Origin: Dallia pectoralis
Taxonomy: Eukaryota > Chordata > Actinopteri > Esociformes > Umbridae
Reading direction: 5' to 3'
Assembly: GCA_029465975.1 (NCBI GenBank)
Contig: CM055745.1
Span: forward strand, 16,904,460 to 16,968,459
Length of the DNA: 64,000 nucleotides
Of the stretch, positions 34,601 to 43,701 are shown piece after piece; position 1 is the stretch's first letter, and each line of letters starts with the position of its first letter. A program made the position numbers and the translations under genes. Below the pieces are notes generated by a model that made no database searches, had not been told where the DNA came from, and saw only the letters and a list, made by a program, of their open reading frames with translations.

Positions 34601-35384
34601 TTCAAGAAATGTCAAAACGGGATTTGGATTGGACACATGACGTGCCTGGGTAGGTAGCCATTTCAAATAATCACATGCTTTTTTTCAGCCATTAAGCATT
34701 AGAAAAGATTGAATGAAGATTGGAGACAATTACAAAACTGGAATGAAGTTCAAGTTATGATTTCATCTGGAATTGTGAGTCCATTAATGACTTCTTTTCA
34801 GTTATTTCATTCTTAGCAAATCAAATCCATCAATGAGTACAACCTAAGGACTTGCATATTTGACCAATCACAGCAGAGTTCAAGCAGAAGACCATCCAAT
34901 CATAACCGAGAGGGACATTACTCCTGAACAAAATGAGGGCTGGCATTTTCTGCAAATAGACACATATTAACTGCAGAACGTGATTTAATCAAGCAAAACC
35001 CAAGTCTTTCTCATTAGTGCAGTCTTTTCTTAAAGCATTTTACCCTGCAGGTATTAATTAAAAAGTGGTTAAATTCACAATATTCACTAACTCACAACCT
35101 CCCTGCAACTGGCCATTAAGTAAAGCACAAGTGTTCTAGATGTTCTGTAGATGTTCTGATCAATATCTGGTTTTCTTTTAGCACCGTGCCCCGTGGATGC
35201 TGAGATGATGGCAGAACGGAGCATTACATTTTCCTGGCCAATAGGAGATCCTAATAAGCTTTATGTGACTCATGGGGATTTCACCACTTTCAGATGCACT
35301 CGTGATAAACGTCTTTCATCAAACAGTGCAGCTCTCCGTCAGCAGTGTGATAATGGGGTCGTGAACTTGCCTAGATGTGAATAG
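22796..35384 (+). CDS. Complement factor H-like secreted CCP protein
   Basis: Ten exons close in phase to 1740 nt, 579 residues: a signal peptide (MKLHTTALFLVIWVNVAVSA) and nine CCP (sushi) domains, each on one phase 1-1 exon with four cysteines and, except in the last, a Trp before Cys4. Factor H-family proteins bind C3b and host surfaces to restrain complement. The last domain (Cys-rich, ending NLPRCE, then TAG at 35382) resembles the C-terminal CCP of factor H-like proteins. CCP4-5 are recent copies of CCP1-2. An endogenous retrovirus lies in the CCP5-CCP6 intron. That the exons left and right of the retrovirus belong to one gene is inferred from phase, strand and the lack of a stop or a second signal exon. 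Ligand and exact paralogue are unknown. Confidence 0.82.
23200..24375. repeat. 67-bp tandem array in factor H-like intron 1
   Basis: About 17 units on TGGATGAATAAAGATAGAGG plus ATGTATTCATAAAGAACTGG. Most early units carry AATAAA on the gene's sense strand; later ones read GACTAAAG. Confidence 0.95.
24518..24706 (+). CDS. Factor H-like exon 2: CCP1
   Basis: Acceptor TATCCAG|AGGTAA, donor GAAA|GTAAGT. Four cysteines with DDGTWSSPANC at the end. Confidence 0.9.
24836..25021 (+). CDS. Factor H-like exon 3: CCP2
   Basis: Acceptor TTCTAG|AGATAA, donor GAAG|GTGGAG. Starts ITCDPPDDSG and ends NDGTWTPNPLC. Confidence 0.9.
25280..25465 (+). CDS. Factor H-like exon 4: CCP3
   Basis: Same splice signals as CCP2 and closely related to it, but diverged in the middle (QRRWQTGKLKDQ). 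An older duplicate than CCP5. Confidence 0.9.
25701..25889 (+). CDS. Factor H-like exon 5: CCP4
   Basis: Near-identical copy of CCP1, exactly 1183 bp downstream, with three residue changes seen by eye. Confidence 0.9.
26019..26204 (+). CDS. Factor H-like exon 6: CCP5
   Basis: Near-identical copy of CCP2, 1183 bp downstream; one residue differs (Ser to Tyr after the second Cys-Lys). Confidence 0.9.
26438..26575 (+). mobile_element. Sleeping Beauty-type Tc1 fragment, right-end side
   Basis: GGAATTGTGATATTGTGAAT, then GACTTGTGTCA and CACAAAGTAGATGTCCTA match by memory the sequence inside the right terminal repeat of this fish Tc1 family. Broken, outer end missing. Confidence 0.7.
26599..27256 (+). 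repeat. 5' LTR
   Basis: TATATATA box near 27019, ATTAAA poly(A) signal near 27114, TG...CA ends. Confidence 0.93.
27259..27272 (+). promoter_or_regulatory. Primer-binding site, tRNA-Pro type
   Basis: TGGGGGCTCGTCCG two bases after the LTR matches the first 14 bases of the proline-tRNA site used by gammaretroviruses; the last four bases differ. Confidence 0.8.
27455..28650 (+). repeat. Retroviral leader tandem repeats with hairpins
   Basis: First part (27455-27720): four copies of GATCTGTTCT followed by a GATCA-type arm, forming an 8-bp stem with a 3-nt loop in the best copy, plus CTAGGTGGT. Second part (27785-28650): about eight 109-bp units with the near-palindrome TACCACCAGGTGGTA and AATTACAGATTCTG. 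An A tract of about 30 (28655-28683) follows. Confidence 0.85.
28734..28826 (+). pseudogene. Broken gag start (matrix)
   Basis: ACCATGGGA gives a strong start context and Gly2, as needed for myristoylation of a matrix protein. The frame stops at TGA (28824) after 30 codons, next to a short duplicated ATGACTTAAAT. Matrix remainder and capsid are absent. Confidence 0.6.
28961..29715 (+). pseudogene. gag remnant with two-knuckle nucleocapsid
   Basis: The last frame (29284-29715) holds two CCHC knuckles, C-X2-C-X4-H-X4-C, at about 29425-29466 and 29611-29652, in basic, Arg/Gln/Gly-rich sequence. Upstream open stretches (28961, 29019) lie in other frames, so the C-terminal gag region is frame-broken. 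It binds viral RNA in intact relatives. Not rebuilt here. Confidence 0.75.
29716..30767 (+). other. Non-coding stretch between gag and env
   Basis: Where pol should be there is AT-rich sequence with no polymerase motif. It starts with a purine tract (AAAAAAGGGGGA near 29960) and ends with a short CA run (30734-30757). Confidence 0.7.
30768..32477 (+). CDS. env: Retroviral envelope glycoprotein, open but no own ATG at the start
   Basis: Open from just after a TAA at 30765 to TGA at 32475, over 550 codons. It has a CWIC motif in the surface subunit (about 31140), many N-glycosylation sites, a furin-type RVRR (31899-31910), then a transmembrane subunit with heptad-like helix, a CX6CC motif (about 32133-32159) after an immunosuppressive-like segment, and one membrane helix (about 32290-32376). 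CWIC plus CX6CC marks the gamma-type, disulfide-linked envelope. The first in-frame ATG is about 30 codons in and no signal peptide precedes it, so it is either spliced to an upstream exon or N-terminally short. No internal stop. Confidence 0.88.
   Translation: MNDFRYRPQRRQLQNCVNVIVHFSRKLWTDVSSLINGTECVCKNDSMTCHVNVSDDLDLNKDYWCFNSNNSEFHTPCRPPDHPKDRPARECPPTEKRRRRGLIEPENIALRMMVDYASHVNMSNCWICQHIPTSSRSPMLTSEKDEDCFTNPTTVFTDEGQGRDREEVLWHIIQTFDQNFRDPSISSTVLFRLRYDRKVHRFWEELDIQMTLVQTNCSYETAGRVVPLTPLCKPIPFTPTVIVYARAEWRPQFRMIHILSLSHETIDCPASKSHRLRNCTQYWPTIPTYGLRNVSLCISNRVEKAKLQLGTSDCSEVSFTNFTTFGDLPEHVYLVCGDNAYSCIPPNAEGTCYMAYLVPLIRRVNQTEMGKLYQHPHRVRRTLTLSQRIFSVLFPGYGVYSSQQEITALSSVLEKHMNTTAKAIVALGKELDETRAVALQNRLALDMILASQGGVCKIVKSECCTFISDASQEVVDLVKETKIGVKELHEVHGWDPIDGLSSALGPLGWSIFKILAYVLAFVTFLIVGFMLISCLIKMCASRVTAQVFVQVPDAEMSNWMNELPGNPFY
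32561..33218 (+). repeat. 3' LTR
   Basis: Same length and, where compared, same sequence as the 5' LTR. The purine tract before it (TAGGGTGGA) is weak. Confidence 0.93.
33330..33560 (+). pseudogene. Sleeping Beauty-type transposase N-terminal fragment
   Basis: The run from the ATG near 33371 through GGGAGCAATTTCCAAACACC and AAACACTATGGGAC matches the paired-like DNA-binding start of this transposase, preceded by its usual TTTGCTTGACA leader. The frame breaks within about 35 codons and the rest is missing. Confidence 0.75.
33793..33984 (+). CDS. Factor H-like exon 7: CCP6
   Basis: Acceptor TCCTTAG|CGCTGA, donor AACG|GTAAAC. Four cysteines with ADGSWSNRFPTC. First CCP exon after the retrovirus. 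Confidence 0.88.
34117..34284 (+). CDS. Factor H-like exon 8: CCP7
   Basis: Acceptor TTCATAG|ATGCGA, donor AAAG|GTAAAA. Four cysteines with NGQWSHPFPQC, related to CCP6. Confidence 0.88.
34476..34649 (+). CDS. Factor H-like exon 9: CCP8
   Basis: Acceptor TTTTTAG|AGAGGA, donor CTGG|GTAGGT. Starts RTCGPPPALADGD, typical of the next-to-last factor H domain. Confidence 0.9.
34650..35181. other. Factor H-like intron 9
   Basis: AT-rich, single-copy. No further exon seen. Confidence 0.6.
35182..35384 (+). CDS. Factor H-like exon 10: CCP9 and stop
   Basis: Acceptor TCTTTTAG|CACCGT. Four cysteines; the usual Trp before Cys4 is replaced in NGVVNLPRC. TAG at 35382-35384. Confidence 0.88.
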
Positions 35385-36655
35385 TTGCATCAACTTATTG
35401 GAAGTGATGTTAATACTAGCTTATAGATGAATATGTCAATGAATAACCACTGTCAATAGTTTACTCAAATGATTTGTTCTGGGGATTTGGGCAGACTAAG
35501 AAATATTGACTTAGAGATCTATGGTTTATCTGTTCTGTGAGGACAGTAAAGTCCTTTAATTAAATGTACTCTAATTATTAATAATTAATAATAATGTGTC
35601 TCTTACTAGCTGTTGAACAGTGAACACTGTTGTTATTCTAGAATACTAAACATTAACTATTGTGAAAGTTCACTCAAAAAAATGAAAAAGCTGGCAGAGG
35701 ACAATCAGATGAAATCTGGGGTTTTAATTACAGCAGGAAGTAGTTGAAATTAAAATGGATCAAGATATTTTGACTTTCATTTATGTGCGTACCTTAACTC
35801 TGTCTATGGATAAATGCTTCATTCACAAACACCTCTAAAAAGCTGAGAACTGTAAAAAACAATATACAAAAAGATAAATATTTGCCCAGATATTAAATCA
35901 ATGTTACCAAAACATATATATATTGAAAGCATAATGGCATCAGAAACCATCTGTACGGCTCATAGAGGGTTAACTATTTCTTTCAGCGGGTTCTTCCTGA
36001 GAACCCAGTCAGGAGAGAATCAGAGAAGTGGAGAATTAAAGTACTAAAACATTATTGAGATTCAGGTAGAATCAACCCATTGTAGACCTTTATGGTTCTA
36101 AGCGCTTATCTAGTTTGCAAGAAAATATAGACACAGAATTAAAACAAAGCATGAATAAAACGTTGGAAGCTGTAGCGAAACCAGTAGAAAGACTACAACT
36201 CAATACTTTGCACTTATCATTGAAGACTTTGAGAAACTCTATAATGTTTACCAGCACACGTGATACTAGCATAGCAAGAGTTGCGACTTGCCTAATGACA
36301 GAGGTCGAAAAGAGGTTAAGATTATTGATTTTTATCTAAAACAAACGTGTCCGGTTTCAGAGAGTTGTTTTTAGTTTAGCTTCATGGCACTAGTGGTATT
36401 TTGAAGACATTATCTTCACCGCATGTTGGAGATGTGTGTTGTCTGAGCTATTAGCCTCCATAGGTTTAGCAGCCAATGCTACGCTACCACAATTAATCAT
36501 CATTAATATAATAACACCTCCATATCAAACAATCACACAAATATGTCAAAACAACAACAAAAACAACAACAGTGAATCCATGTGCAGTGCAAAACATGAC
36601 ATAACGTAAGAAACCTCCCGCTTGGGAATTGTAAGTCGGTTATGAAAAAAAGACA
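35385..36655. other. 3' flank of the factor H-like gene
   Basis: AT-rich; would hold the 3' UTR. Short open frames near 36100 look random. Nothing else recognised. Confidence 0.5.
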
Positions 36656-36659
36656 AAGA

Positions 36660-36765
36660 ACTAATACTAGTTATTAACAAGTAATACTAGTTATTTACAA
36701 GTAATACTAGTTATTAACAAGTAATACTAGTTATTAACAAGTAATACTAGTTTTTAACCTGTCCA
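36660..36765. repeat. 20-bp tandem array
   Basis: About five units of AACAAGTAATACTAGTTATT; ACTAGT gives each unit a small palindrome. Confidence 0.9.
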
Positions 36766-36884
36766 AACTACTTCCGCGTACAAACAGTCCCTGCTGCAGA
36801 GCTAAACTCAGGAAGCCACATCGCTAACAACTTGGGTCAGTTAGACTATTAATGGCTAAACCTGATGAATATTTGTAAAACTGT

Positions 36885-37188
36885 CAGAAAGCATCACTCG
36901 CTCCACAGCAGATAGCATCACTTGCTCCACAACAGATAGCATCACTCGCTCCACAACAGATAGCATCACTCGCTCCACAACAGATAGCATCACTCGCTCC
37001 ACAACAGATAGCATCACTCGCTCCACAACAGATAGCATCACTCGCTCCACAACAGATAGCATCACTCGCTCCACAACAGATAGCATCACTCGCTCCACAA
37101 CAGATAGCATCACTCGCTCCACAACAGATAGCATCACTCGCTCTACAACAGATAGCATCACTCGCTCTACAACAGATAGCATCACATA
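36885..37188. repeat. 24-bp tandem array
   Basis: About 12 units of CTCCACAACAGATAGCATCA plus CTCG, almost perfect. Confidence 0.95.
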
Positions 37189-37309
37189 CTTAGGCATTGG
37201 CTTGGATTTGTGTGGTGTCCCCGGGACAACAAAGATTGCATTAATGGATGCGTTCATCTTCTGCTTAACCACGGTCCTCTCTGCCTCCATCTTGTGTTTG
37301 CGTGCAGTG

Positions 37310-38103
37310 AGACAGTAATGCTTGGTTGTGTTCCCAGGCTACGGTCCCAGACAGTAGTGCTTGGTTGTGTTCCTCGGCTACAGTCCGAGACAGTAGTGCT
37401 TGGTTTTGTTCCCAGGCTACGGTCCCAGACAGTAGTGCTTGGTTGTGTTCTCAGGCTACGGTCCCAGACAGTAGTGCTTGGTTGTGTTCCCAGGCTACGG
37501 TCCCAGACAGTAGTGCTTGGTTGTGTTCCCAGGCTACGGTCCCAGTAGTGCTTGGTTGTGTTCCCAGGCGACGGTTCCATACAGTAGTACTTGGTTATGT
37601 TCCCAGGCTACAGTCCCAGAAGTAGTGCTTGATTATGTTCCCAGGCTACGGTCCCAATAGTGCTTGGTTGTGTTCCCAGGTGACGGTTCCAGACAGTAGT
37701 GCTTGGTTGTGTTCCCAGGCTACGGTCCCAGACAGTAGTGCTTGGTTGTGTTCCCCGGCTACGGTCCCAGACAGTAGTGCTTGGTTGTATTCCCCGGCTA
37801 CGGTCCCAGACAGTAGTGCTTGGTTGCGTTCCCCGGCTACGGTCCCAGACAGTAGTGCTTGGTAGTGTTCTTCGGCTACGGTCCCAGACAGTAGTGCTTG
37901 GTAGTGTTCCTCGGCTACGGTCCCAGACAGTAGTGCTTGGTTGTGTTCCCAGGCTACGGTCCCAGACAGTAGTGCTTGGTTGTGTTCTCCGGCTACGGTC
38001 CCTGACAGTAGTGCTTGGTTGTGTTCCGCGGCTACGGTCCCAGACAGTAGTGCTTGGTTGTGTTCCTCGGCTACGGTCCCAGACAGTAGTGCTTGGTTGT
38101 AGT
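37310..38103. repeat. 39-bp tandem array
   Basis: About 20 units on TGCTTGGTTGTGTTCCCAGG plus CTACGGTCCCAGACAGTAG, with units of reduced length near 37540 and 37650. Confidence 0.95.
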
Positions 38104-38161
38104 GGTGAAGGAAAGTGCTGTGGATGTTTATGTCGTGGTACGGCCGACTCACCATGTTTGG

Positions 38162-38162
<1 letters not shown>

Positions 38163-38198
<36 letters not shown>
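38163..38198. repeat. (GT)n microsatellite
   Basis: About 18 GT units. Confidence 0.95.
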
Positions 38199-38199
<1 letters not shown>

Positions 38200-38200
<1 letters not shown>

Positions 38201-38700
38201 GAGGAGGTTGGTTTAAAGCCTGTGGAGCAACCGGGTCGTCAGCCAAAATGATAGGGACCGGAGCTTATTCAAACCCGTCAGATGTTTATACCTGAAATCG
38301 GTGCTTCCCAGATAAACTGCAATTAGCCCCAAAAAGATTTGAGGGCATGTCCACTGCTTGTCTGCTATTGAGCCCTGATGATAGGATCCCTAAGAATATC
38401 AAGGTGACACAAGTTAAATACTGGTACATCCGAGAGAAGCTGCAAACTGCAGCTGACGGTCCAGCGAGAAGATTGCATATTCGAGTGCTAACGTGGTCTG
38501 TTTTCACTCTAGTGAAAACAGACACTCTAGATAACAGTATAAGGATACACAGTAGAAATACAGAGAAGGCTGTTGCTTCTGATTTGTTTGGGGATTGGGC
38601 CTGACTTCTCATCTTGATACTGCAGAGGACACTGACACACGTCGTTCTTCTGACTTCGTCACAGGTCGACAGCAGTTTCAGTAAATTATTTTTTTTTAAA
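38200..38700. other. Intergenic, no gene
   Basis: Single-copy. An open frame on each strand near 38290-38610 has no recognisable similarity. Confidence 0.5.
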
Positions 38701-38706
38701 TGTTGA

Positions 38707-39055
38707 AGATGCAGGTCTCATGATTAGAGAGTCGGCTTACACATGAAGATGCAGGTCTTGGGATTAGAGAGTCTTTACACATGAAGATGCAGGTCTCATG
38801 ATTAGAGAGTCTGCTGACACATGAAGATGCAGGACTCATGATTAGAGAGTCTGCGTCCACATGAAGATGCAGGTCTCAGGATTAGAAAGTCTCCGTCCAA
38901 ATGAAGATTCAGGACTCAGGATTAGAGAGTCTGTTTACACATGAAGATGCAGGACTCAGGATTAGAGAATCTCCGTCCACATGAAGATGCAGGACTCAGG
39001 ATAAGAGAGTCTCCGTCCACATGAAGATGCAGGACTCAGGATTAGAGAGTCTGCT
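38707..39055. repeat. 40-bp tandem array
   Basis: About nine units starting CACATGAAGATGCAGGACTC, diverged more than the neighbouring arrays. Confidence 0.93.
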
Positions 39056-39700
39056 TAAAACCGTAAATACCTACTAAAAATGATGAGTATGTTAAACAGT
39101 TGAAATATAAAGGACGAGAACCAAAAAAGCAATTCAGATATACATTGCAACCTCCTAAACGACGCAACCTGTCTGAAAGATCCAAGACTTGAAAAAGCCA
39201 CAAGGACACATGTCAGCCTGGTGTCCGTGACAACATGCTACTTTATCTTTCCACCTGCCAGATCTGAACCACACAGACGACAACATTACAGCCTTCTCTA
39301 AACGGTAAACACAGGCCACGTGCCTGAGCCACTTCCAAACCGCACAGCCTAGAAGCTGTCTTCTCTATGACACCCATGGATCATGAAAGGAGCTACTGCT
39401 CTCACTTCCCTGACCAACCTTCTTGAACTCCCCCGCCTCTCCTCAGATCAGTCTGCTATTTACTTTGGGGTCGTGCCGTGATGCTGTGAGATGTTCCATC
39501 GGCGTGCTCTTATTCCATTCAGATTCTCCAGCCACATAAAAACAGCGGGGAAGAGAATCTGGAGTGAGTGGGCTGGTGAGATTGAAATTGCTCTCTCTCT
39601 CCCTGGCTGTGTCAGGGGCCAAAAGCTGCTGCTGAGGTTAGGATGAGAAGAAAAGAGAGGAGAAAAGAGGGGAGAAGAGAGGAGAAGATGGTGGTGGGCT
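39056..39700. other. Intergenic, no gene
   Basis: Single-copy with a purine-rich AGAGGAGAAAAG stretch near 39645-39690. Nothing else recognised. Confidence 0.5.
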
Positions 39701-39701
39701 G

Positions 39702-41215
39702 TTGTTCAGTTAAATGGTAACTGCTGTTAATAGTTATGGCCTGTTGGTGGTGGGCTGTTGTTCAGTTAAATGGTAACTGCTGTTAATAGTTATGGCCTGT
39801 TGGTGGTGGGCTGTTGTTCAGTTAAATGGTAACTGCTGTTAATAGTTATGGCCTGTTGGTGGTGGGCTGTTGTTCAGTTAAATGGTAACTGCTGTTAATA
39901 GTTATGGCCTGTTGGTGGTGGGCTGTTGTTCAGTTAAATGGTAACTGCTGTTAATAGTTATGGCCTGTTGGTGGTGGGCTGTTGTTCAGTTAAATGGTAA
40001 CTGCTGTTAATAGTTATGGCCTGTTGGTGGTGGGCTGTTGTTCAGTTAAATGGTAACTGCTGTTAATTGTTATGGCCTGTTGGTGGTGGGCTGTTGTTCA
40101 GTTAAATGGTAACTGCTGTTAATAGTTATGGCCTGTTGGTGGTGGGCTGTTGTTTAGTTAAATGGTAACTGCTGTTAATAGTTATGGCCTGTTGGTGGTG
40201 GGCTGTTGTTCAGTTAAATGGTAACTGCTGTTAATTGTTATGGCCTGTTGGTGGTGGGCTGTTGTTCAGTTAAATGGTAACTGCTGTTAATAGTTATGGC
40301 CTGTTGGTGGTGGGCTGTTGTTCAGTTAAATGGTAACTGCTGTTAATAGTTATGGCCTGTTGGTGGTGGGCTGTTGTTCAGCTAATGGTAACTGCTGTTA
40401 ATAGTTATGGCCTGTAGGTGGTGGGCTGTTGTTCAGTTAAATGGTAACTGCTGTTAATAGTTATGGCCTGTTGGTGGTGGGCTGTTGTTTAGTTAAATGG
40501 TAACTGCTGTTAATAGTTATGGCCTGTAGGTGGTGGGCTGTTGTTCAGTTAAATGGTAACTGCTGTTAATAGTTATGGCCTGTTGGTGGTGGGCTGTTGT
40601 TCAGTTAAATGGTAACTGCTGTTAATAGTTATGGCCTGTTGGTGGTGGGCTGTTGTTCAGTTAAATGGTAACTGCTGTTAATAGTTATGGCCTGTTGGTG
40701 GTGGGCTGTTGTTCAGTTAAATTGTAACTGCTGTTAATAGTTATGGCCTGTTGGTGGTGGGCTGTTGTTCAGTTAAATGGTAACTGCTGTTAATAGTTAT
40801 GGCCTGTAGGTGGTGGGCTGTTGTTCAGTTAAATGGTAACTGCTGTTAATAGTTATGGCCTGTTGGTGGTGGGCTGTTGTTCAGTTAAATGGTAACTGCT
40901 GTTAATAGTTATGGCCTGTTGGTGGTGGGCTGTTGTTCAGTTAAATGGTAACTGCTGTTAATAGTTATGGCCTGTTGGTGGTGGGCTGTTGTTCAGTTAA
41001 ATGGTAACTGCTTTTAATAGTTATGGCCTGTTGGTGGTGGGCTGTTGTTCAGTTAAATGGTAACTGCTGTTAATAGTTATGGCCTGTTGGTGGTGGGCTG
41101 TTGTTCAGTTAAATGGTAACTGCTGTTAATAGTTATGGCCTGTTGGTGGTGGGCTGTTGTTCAGTTAAATGGTAACTGCTGTTAATAGTTATGGCCTGTT
41201 GGTTGTGGGCCGTTG
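39702..41215. repeat. 56-bp tandem array
   Basis: About 27 units starting TGGTGGTGGGCTGTTGTTCA, very homogeneous. Sparse variants (TTTAGTTAAA, GTAGGTGG, AATTGTTATG) recur at regular spacing. Confidence 0.96.
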
Positions 41216-42775
41216 TTCAGTTTTCCATTGGCAGGACTTCTTCAACCAGCCTTCCTAAACTGACAGATGGACGGTTCCTGGCAAGCAGCACACAACCCAC
41301 CCTGTTACACATAATCCACACATTCTCTCACTCACTCTTTGTGACCACTTTTGTTTCTATTAACACACTCTGTCATACTTAAGAATGGCATCGTGAAGAT
41401 ATTATGATGAAATAAGAATCCCAAAAAATATAAAATAAGCTGAAAATCATAATTTTATGTAATGTGTTGTGTGTGCACGTGTTGGGTTTTGGTTTCTGTA
41501 TTTTTAAGGGTTTTGAGAAAATTGTTTACACAGATGTAAAGTGATGTTACACTGCCACCTGTTGGTCGTTTTGGAGACAACAGGCATTCTCAGTCAATGA
41601 CCAAAATCCGACGGATTTGTCCTTGGGGAATGTTGGTCTCAAGGTGTTAAATTATTCGCTGACACATCTGTTGGCAGACTGGTGAGCATCGATCCATCCT
41701 TGGTCTTCAAGGACTGGGCCTTTTTGGAGGCCCCTTATATACTATTATTACAAAATTGCCTCACCTGTTTCACATCGCCTTTTATTTCAAATTCAAATTA
41801 GTCCTAAATTGCCTTCGGCACAACTTTTTTGGTACGTGTTGCTTGCATCAATTTCAAAATAAACGTTTATTTTCAAAAAAACGCTGCAGTTGAACTTGTG
41901 TACATTCATATTTTTGTTTAAGTAATGTCACAGTGCTGGTGATGGTTGGACACCCAGCTCAACTCAACAACACAAACAGGAAATAATGATCCAACCAAAC
42001 CAGTTAAAAGGAGGAACATAATATGCAAGGGACAAATGGAAATTACAATTACTAAACAAAACCGGTGTGCCTGTTTTAGTTGTGTGGTGTGCAACAAAAA
42101 AGTCTAATTGGAGGGCAGACGTGCCCGTACGATTCCACTGGATATCTCCAGTAGGCCAGCATTCATAACAAATACAAGTCAAAATACAAGTCACTTTCTT
42201 TGTTTTTAGTAGCATTTTTATTTACATTTATAATTGGAGTTGTCGAACAGGAGATTATGTATTATGTACAAACTCATATTCTCTGCTCAGAAACAACTAA
42301 ATGCATCAAAACACATTAAAAAGTGTTTAACCTGCTAAAGATGAGAAAAGTAACGAATTTCATTTGCTGAAGACAAGTGAAAAATGCAATGAACCAAACA
42401 GTTTTGAAGATTGCTTCAATACCCAAAATCTGGGGGTGTCTTCGACATCTTAGATAACAAATACTACATTTGCTGATTTTTTTAAAACATTTTGTTAATT
42501 TGTTCTTTTTTACATTATGTTACTGTAATAACCTTTGGTGCCCTGGAATGGAGATGAGGTCTGTATAAATATGACTGTACAAGGTTTGTAGTTTATAGAT
42601 TTAAATGTATGATTAAATGTATTATTAAATGTATTATTTAAATTGCAATGTCTTGGGGTTCAGAGCCAAAACAATAAAACTTGTGTCACTCTCCAAATAC
42701 TTATAGACTGCATATATATGCTCTGTGTCCTATTACTTAATGTTTCACTTCAGCATTAATGTGGTCGACGTGGAG
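41216..42775. other. Intergenic, no gene
   Basis: AT-rich. Some segments (about 41540-41900) look like old dispersed repeat but could not be named. Confidence 0.45.
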
Positions 42776-42779
42776 ACTA

Positions 42780-43026
42780 TGGTCTCTCTCCCTCTCTCAC
42801 TGTCTCTCTCTATGTATCTCTTTCTGTCACTATTTCTCTACCTTACTCCTGTCTTTGCCTCTCTCCCTCCCTCCCACTCTCTCTCTCCCTCTCTCTCTCC
42901 CTCTCCCTCTCCCTCTCCCTCTCCCTCCCTCTCCCTCTCCCTCTCCCTCCCTCTCCCCCTCCCTCCCTCTCCCTCTCCCTCTCTCTTCCTCTCCCTCTCT
43001 TCCTCTCCCTCTCTCCCTCTCTCTCT

Positions 43027-43089
<63 letters not shown>

Positions 43090-43102
43090 CCTCCCTCCCT
43101 CC

Positions 43103-43143
<41 letters not shown>

Positions 43144-43180
43144 CTCTCTCTCCCTACCTACCTCTCTCTCTTACTGTGTG
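42780..43180. repeat. (CT)n/(CCCTCT)n microsatellite
   Basis: About 400 bp of pyrimidine, from CCCTCT units to pure CT. Confidence 0.96.
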
Positions 43181-43700
43181 CTAACTTGAGACAGCATTCC
43201 CAGGTCTCTGGAATAAAGTGCAGCACAATATTTCACATGTGGTTTTAATCAGGAGACATCTCTTATTAATGTCAAAGTAAAGAAATACCTTAAACGTTTG
43301 TTGATTTGTTCTTCACTGCTGGCCTGTTCTAAAAAAACATTTTATTAGTGATATGTTTTAGAGATCTTTTCCTTCTGTCCTGGTCCTACATATTGCAGTT
43401 TAAAGAGAAAAAAAACAAATATAACTTAGACCAGATAATGTTTAACTGGTTTTCATATTAAAACACAGGGCACAAGCACATTGTTTATATGAATGCAAAT
43501 TCTCATATTCTACTGGTTTCCCATATTCAACTCTGGAAAGGAAAGTGTTTCCTTTATGTGCCATTTCTTACTGACTGGAGGAACTTCAGTTAGATCTCTA
43601 TCCTACCAGCTGGTTTATTTAAAGCCAACATCAGATCAGAAAGTGTTTCATTCGCCAACTCATTTGCCAATGGCTGCTATGGGCATAAAAGAAGAGAAAC
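43181..43700. other. Intergenic, no gene
   Basis: AT-rich, single-copy. Nothing recognised. Confidence 0.5.
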
Positions 43701-43701
43701 A

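Noticed and set aside
37254..38246. Frames of 108-212 codons on both strands with TVWDRS-type repeats
   Set aside because: 39-bp array artefact; no start, signal or domain.
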